Shown one piece after another: positions 25,772-35,232 of a stretch of 64,000 nt of DNA. The translations under genes and the position numbers were made by a program. The notes beneath the pieces were generated by a model. The model saw nothing but the letters and a program-made list of their open reading frames with translations. It did not search any database and was not told the DNA's origin. How positions within the stretch are numbered: position 1 is the stretch's first letter; every line of letters begins with the position of its first letter. The stretch spans positions 124,001 through 188,000 of the forward strand of contig JOAA01000016.1 in assembly GCA_000720375.1 (NCBI GenBank), read 5' to 3'. The stretch comes from Rhodococcus rhodnii. GTDB taxonomy: Bacteria > Actinomycetota > Actinomycetes > Mycobacteriales > Pseudonocardiaceae.

Positions 25772-26863
25772 TCAGGCTTCCTTGAGGCGGGCGGCTGCGG
25801 CGGCGACCCGTTCGTCGGTCGCGGTCAAAGCCACGCGCACATGCTGAGAACCCGTCGGCCCGTAGAAAGTCCCGGGAGCCACCAAGATCCCGCGGTCGGC
25901 GAGCCACGTGACGGTCTTCCAGGCGTCCTCGCCCCGAGTAGCCCACAAATACAGCCCGGCCTCGGAGTGGTCGATCGTGAAGCCCGCCGCCTCCAACGCG
26001 TCACGCAAGATCGTCCGGCGGGCCCGGTACCGCTCCTTCTGGGCCTCGACGTGCGAATCGTCGGACAGGGCCGCGGTCATTGCCTCTTGCACCGGCCTCG
26101 GCACCATCATCCCGGCGTGCTTACGGATCGCCAGCAGCGAAGCCACCAACGACGGATCGCCGGTGATGAAGCCCGCGCGATACCCCGCCAGGCTGGAGGA
26201 CTTCGACAGCGAGTGCACCGCGAGGATGCCGCTCAGGCTGCCCTCGTTCACCGACGGGTGCAGCACCGACACCGGTGTGACGTCCCAGCCGAGCGACATG
26301 TAGCACTCGTCGGACACCACGATCGCGCCGCGCTCACGTGCCCACGTCACGACCTTGCGCAGGTGTGCGACGGGTAGCACTCGTCCGGTCGGGTTCGACG
26401 GTGAGTTGATCCAGATGATCGCCGGGTTCTGCGGGCCCAGCGCGGTCAGACCGTCCGAGCGCACGACTGTTGCCCCGGCGATCAGGGCGCCGACTTCGTA
26501 TGTCGGGTATGCCAGTTCCGGGATCACGACCAGCGAGCCCGCGCCGGCGCCCAGCAGCGTCGGCAGCCAGGCGACCAGTTCCTTCGAGCCGATGGTCGGC
26601 AGTACGTCCGTGGCCGGGATGCCACCGATGTCGAACCGGCGGCTCAGGGCCTCGACCGTTGCTTGGCGCAGTTCCGGCGTGCCGTGTGTGGTGGGATAAC
26701 CGGCACGGTCCGACACTGACGCGAGCGCTGCCCTGATCTTGTCGGGCACCGGGTCGACGGGGGTGCCGACCGAGAGGTCGACCACCCCGTCCGGATGCGC
26801 CTGCGCCTTGGCCTTGGGACCCGCGAGCGAGTCCCAGGGAAAGTCCGGCAGACCGGCGATCAA
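25772..26863 (-). CDS. dapC: succinyldiaminopimelate transaminase
   Basis: This is a 363-residue class I/II PLP-dependent aminotransferase. It has [15 protein letters not shown], the [13 protein letters not shown] motif, [10 protein letters not shown], and the PLP-lysine segment [16 protein letters not shown]. It converts N-succinyl-2-amino-6-ketopimelate to succinyl-DAP, supplying DapE. The TTG at 26863 overlaps the ferredoxin stop (TTGA), and fdxC-dapC linkage is the standard actinobacterial arrangement that gives the annotation its specificity. Confidence 0.9.
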   Translation of the reverse strand: MIAGLPDFPWDSLAGPKAKAQAHPDGVVDLSVGTPVDPVPDKIRAALASVSDRAGYPTTHGTPELRQATVEALSRRFDIGGIPATDVLPTIGSKELVAWLPTLLGAGAGSLVVIPELAYPTYEVGALIAGATVVRSDGLTALGPQNPAIIWINSPSNPTGRVLPVAHLRKVVTWARERGAIVVSDECYMSLGWDVTPVSVLHPSVNEGSLSGILAVHSLSKSSSLAGYRAGFITGDPSLVASLLAIRKHAGMMVPRPVQEAMTAALSDDSHVEAQKERYRARRTILRDALEAAGFTIDHSEAGLYLWATRGEDAWKTVTWLADRGILVAPGTFYGPTGSQHVRVALTATDERVAAAAARLKEA

Positions 26864-27186
26864 TGCTCGGTCTCGCGCGGCGCCAGGTCCTTGATCCACT
26901 GCGGGTCGGCCGAGACCTTGCCCACCTTGGACGCCCCGCCCGGCGAACCCAGCTCGTCGAAGAAGTCGACGTTGGCCTTGGTGTAGTCCTTCCACTGATC
27001 GGGGACGTCGTCCTCGTAGTAGATGGCCTCCACCGGGCAGACCGGCTCGCAGGCACCGCAGTCGACGCACTCGTCAGGGTGGATGTAGAGCATCCGGTCG
27101 CCCTCGTAAATACAGTCGACCGGGCACTCCTCGATGCACGCCTTGTCGAGCAAGTCGACGCAGGGCTCGGCGATGACGTAGGTCAC
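26860..27186 (-). CDS. fdxC: 7Fe ferredoxin
   Basis: This is a 108-residue ferredoxin with cysteines 9, 17, 21, 25, 40, 43, 46 and 50 in the pattern of actinobacterial 7Fe ferredoxins (one [3Fe-4S] and one [4Fe-4S] cluster; [14 protein letters not shown]). The C-terminal extension is acidic. GTG start at 27186 after AAAGGAG. It donates electrons to redox enzymes; linkage with dapC is conserved and not functionally explained. Confidence 0.93.
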   Translation of the reverse strand: MTYVIAEPCVDLLDKACIEECPVDCIYEGDRMLYIHPDECVDCGACEPVCPVEAIYYEDDVPDQWKDYTKANVDFFDELGSPGGASKVGKVSADPQWIKDLAPRETEH

Positions 27187-27341
27187 GGTGCTCTGCTCCT
27201 TTGAGAAACCTTGTACACGCGCGTTCGGGAGGTACGCGTTGACGCCAGTATCCCTCGTCCACGCTGCACACGAGTACCCGGTGCCACAGGGTGACGCTTA
27301 TCTCAGCAAGCAGGGCAGGTTGATCACTGGAGAATCGCTAC

Positions 27342-28067
27342 ATGGACGCAGTGACCCGCCTCGAGCACGAATGCGCACAGGCCTGGCCGGCTCTGGTCGA
27401 CGAGCGGCTCGGTGACTGGCGAATGCGTGCCGCCGGCGGGTTCACCGGACGCGCGAACAGCACCCTGACCTGTGGTGATCCCGGGGTCGACGTCCGGACC
27501 GCGCTGCGTAGGGCGGTCGGGTTCGCCGAGCGCAACGGCATCCAGTCGACTGCGCACGTGGTGATGGGTTCCAAGGCCGAGGCCGCCATCGCCGAGCACG
27601 GCTGGGTGGTCCACTTGGACCATCCGGGTGGTGCTGAGTCGCTCGTCATGACCGGTCCGTTGTCGCCGGGGTCCCATGACGGCGCTCGGATCGACGACGA
27701 GCCGTCGCCCGAATGGTGGGAACTCACGACTGGCACAAAAGTGCCTAATGCCGCACAACGGCACGTTCTGTCGTCATCTCCCGGGGTCGGCTACGGCCTC
27801 CTGGAACGTGACGGTCAGGTCGTCGCGGCCGTGCGAGGCGCGGTCGTGGGTGATCTGCTGCATGTCGCGCGCCTGGCTGTGCGGCCGTCACATCGGCGTC
27901 AGGGCTTGGCGGCGGGGCTGCTGAGGGCGCTGTACGCGTGGGCCGAGGCGAAGGGCGCGACGCGTCAGGCGTTGCAGGTTGCTGAGCACAACATCGCGGC
28001 GATCCGTCTGTACGAGATGCTCGGGTGCACCGAGCATCATCGCTACCGCTACTGGATCCCCTGCTGA
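27342..28067 (+). CDS. GNAT-family N-acetyltransferase
   Basis: This is a 241-residue protein with a C-terminal GNAT domain (LAVRPSHRRQGLAAGLLRALYAWA, then NIAAIRLYEMLGCTEHHRYRYW). The N-terminal half (WRMRAAGGFTGRANS) resembles the degenerate GNAT repeat of two-domain acetyltransferases. It is divergent from fdxC across a 155-bp gap that shows nothing beyond promoter sequence. Its 3' end overlaps the convergent hypothetical gene by 19 bp. The substrate is unknown. Confidence 0.85.
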   Translation: MDAVTRLEHECAQAWPALVDERLGDWRMRAAGGFTGRANSTLTCGDPGVDVRTALRRAVGFAERNGIQSTAHVVMGSKAEAAIAEHGWVVHLDHPGGAESLVMTGPLSPGSHDGARIDDEPSPEWWELTTGTKVPNAAQRHVLSSSPGVGYGLLERDGQVVAAVRGAVVGDLLHVARLAVRPSHRRQGLAAGLLRALYAWAEAKGATRQALQVAEHNIAAIRLYEMLGCTEHHRYRYWIPC

Positions 28068-28819
28068 GCCAGCCACCTGGTGCCACGCTTCGCCGCGCGC
28101 TTCAACGCTGAACGCTCGCCGAGGTAGTCGCCGGCCATGCCGACGACCGGCAGCATCCCCAGTGCCTTGTGGTAGATCCGGCCCTGCGGGCGCTTCTCCA
28201 GCTCATCGGTGATCGCGAAGAGGATCCGGGCTTGCCGCCACAGCCACTTGAACCCGGCCTTGACGCTGAACTTCTTGCCTTTCACGGGTCCGTCGGCCGG
28301 TTCGTCCTCCGGGGCGAGTTCGGCGACCATCTCCTCGTCGGCCGCCGCGTCGCCGGAGCCGCGTGCGGTCACCGGGTCGATGTCCCGCTCGAACAGCACC
28401 GAGGCGAGCAGCCGGACGCGCACGCCGATGTCGTCGACGCCGTGCTCGGAAGCGATGGCGCACAACAACAATCCCTGGCTCGCCGAGCCGAGCATGTCCT
28501 GCAACGGCAGCCGGTCACCCCACACGCCCGCCAGTCCGGTGACCGACGCGAGCAGGGACGTGAACCGGCCGACCCGGCTGATCCACCAGTCCACCCGCTC
28601 CTGGATCGGCAGCTGGCCCCAGCCCTTCATGCCAGGCCTTTTGATGCCGGCCACGGCGGCCTTCACCTTGTCCACGATGGACCGGTCGACATCCGGATCG
28701 TCGGCGTCCACCTCGACCGGTTCACCGTCGGCCCGCAACCGCGTCAGCATCGGCTCACACCTGCGCACGAACACCCGCAGGACCACGGCCACATGCTGAT
28801 CAGTGATCGGCTCCGCCAC
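28049..28819 (-). CDS. conserved hypothetical protein
   Basis: This is a 256-residue soluble, mostly helical protein that I cannot assign to a family. It is rich in Leu and Arg with a charged linker (DEEMVAELAPEDEPADGPVKGKK) and a C-terminal stretch GMLPVVGMAGDYLGERSALKRAAKRG that looks membrane-associated. It lies 3 bp after the metallo-hydrolase gene on the same strand, so it may be its partner. Overlap with the convergent GNAT gene is 19 bp. Confidence 0.7.
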   Translation of the reverse strand: MAEPITDQHVAVVLRVFVRRCEPMLTRLRADGEPVEVDADDPDVDRSIVDKVKAAVAGIKRPGMKGWGQLPIQERVDWWISRVGRFTSLLASVTGLAGVWGDRLPLQDMLGSASQGLLLCAIASEHGVDDIGVRVRLLASVLFERDIDPVTARGSGDAAADEEMVAELAPEDEPADGPVKGKKFSVKAGFKWLWRQARILFAITDELEKRPQGRIYHKALGMLPVVGMAGDYLGERSALKRAAKRGTRWLAQQGIQ

Positions 28820-28822
28820 GAT

Positions 28823-29545
28823 TCAGCAGCGTAGAACCATCCCCTCGACAGCGGCAGCGATATCACCGGAAAATTCGGCGTACGCGGACGACACCGCCGC
28901 GGTCCGGTCACCTCCGGGCCAGAAATGGGTCAAGAGCAGGCGTTTCGCGTTCGCCCTCGCCGCCCACTGGCCCGCTTCCCGCGCGGTCAGCAGGGTCCGT
29001 GTGCCTTGCTGCGGCTCGACCAGCGTCGCCTCGGCGATGAACAGATCCGCGTCCTTGGCGAGCACGGCCAACGCCGGATCCGGCCCGGTGTCACCGGTGT
29101 ACGCGAGCACACTGTCCTTCGTGGCCAGTCGGACGCCCGAATTCGGAACGTGATGGGGCAATAGCATTCCGGTGAGCTCGAACGGACCGACCGAGTAGCC
29201 ACCGGGCAGTTCGAAGATGTCGAACGCGGCGGACAGCGGCGGATTCGGCTCGACCACACTCAGCCTGCCCGCGACGCCTGGCGTGCAGTACAACGGAATC
29301 CTCGGCATTCCGCCGTAGAACTTGGCCCGTAACAACGCATTGAGATCCACGCAGTGATCCGGGTGCTCGTGCGTCACCACCACCGCGTCCACCGATTCGG
29401 CCGGGCAGATCTCGAAGAGTCTTGATGCCACGCCGAAACCCATGTCCAGCACCAGGCGGAAGCCGTCGTGCTCGACCAGAAACCCACTACACGCGCGGCC
29501 AGGCTCCGGCCATGCCCCGCAGCTGCCGAGAACGGTGATCTGCAT
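28823..29545 (-). CDS. MBL-fold metallo-hydrolase
   Basis: This is a 240-residue metallo-beta-lactamase-fold protein of the ribonuclease Z/cyclic-phosphodiesterase-like group. It has MQITVLGSCGAWPEPGRACSG at the N-terminus, the zinc motif THEHPDHCVDL, YTGDTGPDP and the late LLLTHFWPGGD. The ATG at 29545 gives the typical start of the family. Activity on a phosphodiester is inferred from family membership only. Confidence 0.88.
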   Translation of the reverse strand: MQITVLGSCGAWPEPGRACSGFLVEHDGFRLVLDMGFGVASRLFEICPAESVDAVVVTHEHPDHCVDLNALLRAKFYGGMPRIPLYCTPGVAGRLSVVEPNPPLSAAFDIFELPGGYSVGPFELTGMLLPHHVPNSGVRLATKDSVLAYTGDTGPDPALAVLAKDADLFIAEATLVEPQQGTRTLLTAREAGQWAARANAKRLLLTHFWPGGDRTAAVSSAYAEFSGDIAAAVEGMVLRC

Positions 29546-29603
29546 GCCCCTTAGCCTTGCAGAAGCAAGACAATACGGCCGTTCGGCCCACCCTTGAAGC
29601 CGA

Positions 29604-29999
29604 TCACCGAGGCAGCGGCGGGCTTTGCCTGCCGAGCATGCCACCCAACGTGATCGAACCGGCCAGCGCGCCGCAGCCAAGCAGCAGCAACGCCCGCCAG
29701 TCACCGATCAGCACGACGTCGCCACCCGGCCCGGGGAAGGCCGCGACCAGCACGCCCAGCAGCCAGATCCACAATGGCGAACCAGCCACGAGCAGCCGCG
29801 GCGAGATCCGGCGGGCACGTTTGATCAGCCACGGCAACGTCACCGCGGCGACCACGGCGGAGATCGGGAACGGCAGCCCGCCGACCATCGGCAGCAGCGC
29901 GCCGTCGAACCGCAACGGCAGGTAGAGCAGCTCGATCAGGGTGAGCGCCAGGCTGAGCAGCAGCAGGCCGACCAGCCGCATCCAGTGCCGCACACCCAT
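29604..29999 (-). CDS. small membrane protein downstream of mshB
   Basis: This is a 131-residue integral membrane protein with about four hydrophobic helices (LVGLLLLSLALTLIELLYLP, ISAVVAAVTLPWLI, WIWLLGVLVAAFPG, LLLLGCGALAGSITLG). The ATG overlaps the mshB stop by one base (TGATG), and a GTG is available one codon earlier. A membrane protein in this position behind mshB is common in actinobacteria, but I know of no assigned function. Confidence 0.8.
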   Translation of the reverse strand: MGVRHWMRLVGLLLLSLALTLIELLYLPLRFDGALLPMVGGLPFPISAVVAAVTLPWLIKRARRISPRLLVAGSPLWIWLLGVLVAAFPGPGGDVVLIGDWRALLLLGCGALAGSITLGGMLGRQSPPLPR

Positions 30000-30841
30000 C
30001 ACAGGCCTCCGAACAGGTCGGTCTCCGCGTCGTCCGGACGCCCGCTGGCCAGGATGTAGTACTCGTGGTCGACGATCGGCTGGGCGATGTCGTTGGACAA
30101 CGCGTAACACGACGAGCCGGAGTCGTCCTGCCAGACCGTGACCTGGGTCTGGTGTGCCCGCAGCGCCCGCAGTTTCATGTCGAGGTGATCCGCGATGTCG
30201 ATCACCGTGGTGATCTCGTCGTCCGGGGTGACGGGCAGCTCACCGGGTTCCGCTATGCGGTACGGCAGATCGTCCACCCTGGCCAGCTCGGCGACTCCGG
30301 TGTCGGTGGCCTTCTTGGACGTCACCACGTGGAAAACCCGGCGCACGTCCGCCTGTGCACACGCGACAGTCGTGATCTCGTGCGCCCGGATGTGGTCGGG
30401 ATGTCCGTAGCCACCGTCCGGTCCGTAAGTGACGACGACGTCCGGTTTGACCTCACGCAGCACCGCGAGCAACTGCTCGGCCTGTTCGGTGAAGTCACCG
30501 TTGATGAAGGCCCGTGGATGCTGATTGGACGGCACACCGACCATTCCGGAGTCCCGCCACCGGCCGATCCCGCCGAGGTAGCGGTGGTCCACGACGCCCA
30601 GCGCCGCGCACGCCGCCCGCAGCTCACCGTTGCGGTAGCCGCCGAGCTGGTCGGACTCGTTCGCCGCGAGCAGGGCGAGAGCATCGGGGATGATCTCGCC
30701 CTCTTCGCCGAGCGTGCAGGTCACGAGGGTGACATGGGCACCGTTGGCCGCGTATTTGGCGATGGTGCCGCCCGTCCAGAGACTCTCGTCGTCCGGATGG
30801 GCGTGCACCAGCAGCAACCTCGGTGGAGCGGTCAGCATCAC
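29999..30841 (-). CDS. mshB: N-acetyl-1-D-myo-inositol-2-amino-2-deoxy-alpha-D-glucopyranoside deacetylase
   Basis: MshB removes the acetyl group in the second step of mycothiol synthesis. The 280-residue protein shows the zinc motif AHPDDE (His and Asp ligands) and the later YGPDGGYGHPDHIRAHEI. The start is the GTG at 30841 or the ATG three bases later. The gene identifies the organism as a mycothiol-producing actinobacterium. It is followed without a gap by the small membrane protein. Confidence 0.92.
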   Translation of the reverse strand: MMLTAPPRLLLVHAHPDDESLWTGGTIAKYAANGAHVTLVTCTLGEEGEIIPDALALLAANESDQLGGYRNGELRAACAALGVVDHRYLGGIGRWRDSGMVGVPSNQHPRAFINGDFTEQAEQLLAVLREVKPDVVVTYGPDGGYGHPDHIRAHEITTVACAQADVRRVFHVVTSKKATDTGVAELARVDDLPYRIAEPGELPVTPDDEITTVIDIADHLDMKLRALRAHQTQVTVWQDDSGSSCYALSNDIAQPIVDHEYYILASGRPDDAETDLFGGL

Positions 30842-30870
30842 GCCTCAAGCCTAGGGAATCAGACCTGAGG

Positions 30871-31905
30871 TCAGAGAACCTGGCGTTCCTCAGCGAAGTG
30901 GCACGCCGAGGCCAGGCCACCGGACCCGTGCGGGACCAGGGGTGGTTCCTCGGTGGCGCAGATGTCCTGTGCCTTCCAGCACCGCGTCCGGAACCGGCAA
31001 CCCGACGGCGGGTCGACCGGGCTCGGCACGTCACCGGTGAGCACGATCCGCTGCCGTTCCCGCTCCTGACGTGGGTCAGGCACGGGCACCGCGGATAGCA
31101 ACGCCTGCGTGTACGGGTGGGTCGGACGTGTGTAGATGTCCTCCCTCGGCCCGATTTCCACGATCTTGCCGAGGTACATCACGGCCACGCGGTGTGAGAT
31201 GTGCCGCACCACGGACAAGTCGTGTGCCACGAACAGGTACGCCAGGTTGAAGCGCTCCTGCAGCTCCTCGAGCAGGTTCACCACACCGGCCTGCACCGAG
31301 ACGTCCAAAGCGGACACCGGCTCGTCCAGCACGACCATCCGCGGGTTCAACGCCAGTGCACGGGCGATGCCGATGCGTTGGCGCTGACCGCCGGAGAACT
31401 CGTGGCCGTACCGGTTGCGGTGCTCGGGGTTCAGCCCGACCAGCTCGAGCAGTTCGTCCACTCTGTGCTGACGTTCCGTGGCCGATCCTTGGAAACCGTG
31501 GATGTTGAACGGTTCCGAGACGATGTCGTTGATCTGCCAGCGCGGGTTCAGCGACGCGTACGGGTCCTGGAACACGATCTGCATGTCCCTGCGGACCGCC
31601 CGCATCTCCCGCTGGCCGAGCCTGGTCAGCTCCTTGCCGTCGAACTTCACCGAACCCGAAGTGGGCTTGTGCAGTTGCAGCACGGCACGGCCGGTGGTGG
31701 ACTTGCCGCAGCCGGATTCACCGACCAGGCCGAGGGTTTCCCCTGGCGACAACGTGAAGCTCACGCCGGACACGGCGTGCACGTGCCCGATCGTGCGCGG
31801 GATGATCCCGCCGCCACGCACCGGGAACGTCTTGACCAGATCCTTGACCTCGAGCATCGGCGCGGTCTTCGTATCAGCTTTTTCTTCCTGCACCTGCGCA
31901 GTCAC
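30871..31905 (-). CDS. oppF: oligopeptide/dipeptide ABC transporter ATP-binding protein, OppF type
   Basis: This is a 344-residue ATPase with Walker [11 protein letters not shown], signature [10 protein letters not shown] and Walker [13 protein letters not shown], and the C-terminal oligopeptide-transport extension with the cysteine motif ([12 protein letters not shown]). It is the last gene of an oppABCDF-type operon read from the minus strand, and it overlaps oppD by 4 bases. It powers uptake of peptides bound by the lipoprotein encoded at the operon head. Confidence 0.9.
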   Translation of the reverse strand: MTAQVQEEKADTKTAPMLEVKDLVKTFPVRGGGIIPRTIGHVHAVSGVSFTLSPGETLGLVGESGCGKSTTGRAVLQLHKPTSGSVKFDGKELTRLGQREMRAVRRDMQIVFQDPYASLNPRWQINDIVSEPFNIHGFQGSATERQHRVDELLELVGLNPEHRNRYGHEFSGGQRQRIGIARALALNPRMVVLDEPVSALDVSVQAGVVNLLEELQERFNLAYLFVAHDLSVVRHISHRVAVMYLGKIVEIGPREDIYTRPTHPYTQALLSAVPVPDPRQERERQRIVLTGDVPSPVDPPSGCRFRTRCWKAQDICATEEPPLVPHGSGGLASACHFAEERQVL

Positions 31906-33092
31906 GATTCTTCCTCCGCCCGCTGCTCATCGAGCCGCTTCTCCACCACGGCCAGATCCTCGACCTGCACCAGATCCGGCGCTTCCGCGACGAGCGCGGC
32001 CGGGTTCTCCACGACACCGATCTCCTCGGTGGCGAAGAGCTTGCTCGGATCTTCGATGCCGGCGAGGTGTTCCCACCGGATGCAGCGCGCGCTGTGGTTG
32101 GCCTGCCCGGTCTGCATCAACGCGGGCTCACCCGTGTGGCAGTCGTCGATCACGAGCGGGCAACGCGGCGAGAACACACAACCGCTTGGCAGGTTCATCA
32201 GCGACGGCGGCGCGCCCTTGATCGGGGTGAGCCGCCTGCCCAACAGCGACGGGTTGGGGATGGAGCCAAGCAGGCCGACGGTGTACGGCATCCGTGGCGA
32301 CTCGAAGACGTCGTGCACGCCTCCGGTCTCCACGATCGTGCCGCCGTACATCACCTGCACGCGGTCGACCATGCCCGCCACGACACCGAGGTCGTGGGTG
32401 ATCATGATGATCGCGGCGTTGGTCTCGTCCTGGATGTTCAGCAATGTCTCCAGGATCTGCGCCTGCACGGTCACGTCGAGCGCGGTCGTCGGCTCGTCCG
32501 CGATGATCAGCTCGGGATCGTTGATGATCGACATGCCGATCACCGCACGCTGGCGCATACCGCCGGAGAACTCGTGCGGGTACTGCTTGGCCCGCCGGTC
32601 CGGCTGCGGAATGCCGACCAGGGCAAGGGTTTCCACGGCCTTGGACCACGCGGCCGACTTGGACACGTCGTGGTGCGCCCGGTAGGCCTCGGCCAGCTGG
32701 TACCCGACGGTGAACACCGGGTTGAGCGACGTCATCGGGTCCTGGAAGATCATCGCGATCTTGTTGCCGCGATACGGCCGCATCTGCTTGTACTGCAGGC
32801 CGACCAGCTCTTCACCCTGGAACTTGATCGAGCCGGTCACCGCCGCGGTCTTGGGCAGCAGGCCCATGATCGCCATGGAGGACACCGACTTGCCAGAGCC
32901 GGACTCACCGACGATGCCGAGAACTTCCCGCTGTCCCAACGAGAACGACACGTTGCGCACCGCATGCACGGCGCCGTCCTCGGTGTTGAAGTCCACCGAC
33001 AGATCGGAGACCTCAAGCAGCTTGTCGGTCACCTCGCCCTGCGCGCGAGCGCCTTTCAGTGCCGTATCACCGAAATCCGAGAGGTCACTCAT
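31902..33092 (-). CDS. oppD: oligopeptide/dipeptide ABC transporter ATP-binding protein, OppD type
   Basis: This is a 396-residue ATPase with Walker [11 protein letters not shown], signature [11 protein letters not shown] and Walker [13 protein letters not shown], and a cysteine-containing C-terminal domain ([12 protein letters not shown]) plus an acidic extension of about 60 residues after it. The ATG at 33092 (SDLSDFGDT) was chosen; the frame continues upstream only through intergenic repeat sequence. Its stop overlaps the ATG of oppF by 4 bases. Partner of OppF in the peptide importer. Confidence 0.9.
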   Translation of the reverse strand: MSDLSDFGDTALKGARAQGEVTDKLLEVSDLSVDFNTEDGAVHAVRNVSFSLGQREVLGIVGESGSGKSVSSMAIMGLLPKTAAVTGSIKFQGEELVGLQYKQMRPYRGNKIAMIFQDPMTSLNPVFTVGYQLAEAYRAHHDVSKSAAWSKAVETLALVGIPQPDRRAKQYPHEFSGGMRQRAVIGMSIINDPELIIADEPTTALDVTVQAQILETLLNIQDETNAAIIMITHDLGVVAGMVDRVQVMYGGTIVETGGVHDVFESPRMPYTVGLLGSIPNPSLLGRRLTPIKGAPPSLMNLPSGCVFSPRCPLVIDDCHTGEPALMQTGQANHSARCIRWEHLAGIEDPSKLFATEEIGVVENPAALVAEAPDLVQVEDLAVVEKRLDEQRAEEES

Positions 33093-33122
33093 GCCCGCTC
33101 CCCGCTGTGGCCACCCATGTCG

Positions 33123-33170
33123 CATGAGCGAGACACTGTGTTGAATGATTCGCTCGCAAGCTCGCTCATG
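33123..33170. repeat. intergenic inverted repeat between oppC and oppD
   Basis: CATGAGCGAG (33123-33132) and its exact complement CTCGCTCATG (33161-33170) bracket a 28-bp core containing TTCGCTCGCAAG. The right arm overlaps the oppC stop codon. It is either a mRNA-processing hairpin inside the operon or a copy of a dispersed element; the sequence feels familiar from other Pseudonocardiales intergenic regions, which I cannot verify here. Confidence 0.5.
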
Positions 33171-34119
33171 CCCGCACCCTCTTCTGCCGTGGGTCGAACG
33201 CGTCACGCAGACCGTCACCGATGAAGTTCACCGACAACGAGATCAGCACGATGAAGATGAACGGGAAGTAGAACAACCAGGGATGCACGAGCAACTCGTT
33301 CTGGTTCTCGCTGATCAGCAAGCCCAGTGAGGTGTCCGGGTACTTCACGCCGAGGCCGACGAACGACAGCGCCGACTCCAGCAGAACGGCCTGCGCCATG
33401 GCGATCGTGGCGTTGACGATCACGACGTCCATGGTGTTGGGCAGGATGTGCCTGAAGATGACCCGGCCGGGGCCGCCGCCGAGCGCCCGCGCGGCTTCGA
33501 CGAACTCCTTCTCCCGCAACGAGAGCACCATGCCGCGCACGGTTCGCGCGGTGATCATCCAGTTGGTCACACCGAGGATGATCGCGACCTGCAGCCAGTT
33601 GCTGGACCCGCCGCCCTGGGAGAGCTCGGCGGTGGAGAACGTGCTGCGCGAGAGCACCGCGGCGATCAGGAAGGTCGGGATGACCAGCACGAGGTCGGTC
33701 AGCCGGGATACCGCGCTGTCGACCCAGCCGCGGTAGTACCCGGCGATCGAGCCGAGCACGACACCGACTGCCGTGTTGATCAGCGCGGCCACCAATGCGA
33801 TCTGCATGGAGAAGCCGGTGCCGGACAACACCTTGGCGAACACGTCGTCGCCGATCTGGCCGGTGCCGAACGGGTGGTCGACACTCGGCGGCTGGTAGCG
33901 GCCCAGGTTGAGGTCCGACGCGTCGTACTTCCAGAGCAACGGGCCGAGCAGGGAGAACAGCACAAGCAGTACGAAGACGACCATGCCGACGATCGCGGCC
34001 CGGTGCCGGAAGAACCGGCGCATGACCACTTGCCATTGCTTGCGTGGCTTGGCGATGTCGATGCCCGCTGCCGCATCGGCCGACACGCCCGCTGTCGTTG
34101 TGGTGGTGTTGTCAGACAA
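33166..34119 (-). CDS. oppC: peptide ABC transporter permease, OppC type
   Basis: This is a 317-residue inner-membrane permease with the characteristic EAARALGGGPGRVIFRHILPN loop that couples to the ATPases, and an N-terminal cytoplasmic extension before the first helix. It overlaps oppB by 8 bases. Together with OppB it forms the channel for peptides delivered by the SBP. Confidence 0.9.
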   Translation of the reverse strand: MSDNTTTTTAGVSADAAAGIDIAKPRKQWQVVMRRFFRHRAAIVGMVVFVLLVLFSLLGPLLWKYDASDLNLGRYQPPSVDHPFGTGQIGDDVFAKVLSGTGFSMQIALVAALINTAVGVVLGSIAGYYRGWVDSAVSRLTDLVLVIPTFLIAAVLSRSTFSTAELSQGGGSSNWLQVAIILGVTNWMITARTVRGMVLSLREKEFVEAARALGGGPGRVIFRHILPNTMDVVIVNATIAMAQAVLLESALSFVGLGVKYPDTSLGLLISENQNELLVHPWLFYFPFIFIVLISLSVNFIGDGLRDAFDPRQKRVRA

Positions 34120-35110
34120 GACGGATCCTCGGGTCCAAGCGGGCGTACAGGATGTCCGCGATCAGGTTCGCGATGACGACGATGACCGCGGTCACCATCA
34201 CGACACCGAGCACCATGTACGGCTCTTTGTCATAGATGCTGCGGATCAGCAGCTTGCCCATCCCGGACCAGTTGAACACCGTCTCGGTGATCACCGCGCC
34301 ACCCATGACGGTGCCGAAGTTGACCGCGAACACGGTGATGACGGGGATCAGGCCGTTGCGGAACGCGTGCCGGAAGATCACCCGGGCGCTGGAAAGGCCC
34401 TTCGCCTGCGCGGTCCGCACGTAGTCCTGACCGAGGATGTCCAGCATGGACGCTCGCTGGAACCGGCTGTAGAACGCGAACTGGATCGCCAGCAAAGCCA
34501 GGGTCGGCAACAGGAACGTGCCGATGTACTGGGTGATCTGATGACCGAAGCTGCCGGAGAACCCGCCGGGCGGCGGTCCCGCGGTGGTGATCCACCGGTC
34601 CATGCCGAGGGACTCGAGGAAGTCGTTGAACGGGATCGCGGCGCTCTTGAGCATCAGGCCGATGCAGAACACCGGCATCGAGAACAGCGCGAAGGCGGCG
34701 CCCGTGGCCGCGTAGTCGAAGATCGAGTACTGGCGGACGGCACCGATCACCCCCACCGCCATGCCGATCAGCAGGGCGAGGATCTCGGCTCCGACCACGA
34801 GCCGGAAGGTGGTCCACAGACCGTGCATCACCTCTTCTTGGACGTCCCTGACGCCCGAGCCCGGGATGATGGTCGTTCCCCAGTCGCCCTGGACGAACCC
34901 GCCAACCCAGGTGACATACCGTTCGAAGAACGGGTCGTTGTAGCCCGCCCGCTCGTACGCTGCCGCGATCTCCTCGGGGGAACGGGGCTGCTGCAGCTTC
35001 CACTCACCGAGCGGATCGCCCATCCCCTGTACGAGCGCGAACACCAGAAACGAGCCGACGATCAGCAGCGGAATCGTGATCAGGATCCGCCGCACGATGT
35101 AACGGAACAC
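34112..35110 (-). CDS. oppB: peptide ABC transporter permease, OppB type
   Basis: This is a 332-residue permease: MFRYIVRRILITIPLLIVGS at the N-terminus and the EAA-like coupling loop QDYVRTAQAKGLSSARVIFRHAFRNG. A strong hairpin (35172-35200) separates it from the upstream oppA gene, which usually lowers expression of the membrane components relative to the binding protein. Confidence 0.92.
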   Translation of the reverse strand: MFRYIVRRILITIPLLIVGSFLVFALVQGMGDPLGEWKLQQPRSPEEIAAAYERAGYNDPFFERYVTWVGGFVQGDWGTTIIPGSGVRDVQEEVMHGLWTTFRLVVGAEILALLIGMAVGVIGAVRQYSIFDYAATGAAFALFSMPVFCIGLMLKSAAIPFNDFLESLGMDRWITTAGPPPGGFSGSFGHQITQYIGTFLLPTLALLAIQFAFYSRFQRASMLDILGQDYVRTAQAKGLSSARVIFRHAFRNGLIPVITVFAVNFGTVMGGAVITETVFNWSGMGKLLIRSIYDKEPYMVLGVVMVTAVIVVIANLIADILYARLDPRIRLV

Positions 35111-35171
35111 TTCGTTTACTCCTAGGCCTGGCTCCCAGCGGTGGCCAGGGTAGCCATGAACGAACGCGAGC

Positions 35172-35200
35172 GGGGGCCGGTGCTCGTGGCACCGGCCCCC
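35172..35200 (-). terminator. intercistronic hairpin between oppA and oppB
   Basis: GGGGGCCGGTGC and its exact complement form a 12-bp GC-rich stem with a 5-base loop, directly after the oppA stop (35233). There is no T run after it, so partial termination or 3'-end protection of the oppA message is more likely than full termination. Confidence 0.65.
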
Positions 35201-35232
35201 ATTACGCCCGGTTCAGCGACTTTGCCGAAGAC

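Noticed and set aside
31201..32685. 494-residue plus-strand frame opposite oppD/oppF
   Set aside because: Antisense shadow; His/Arg-rich composition and no domain.
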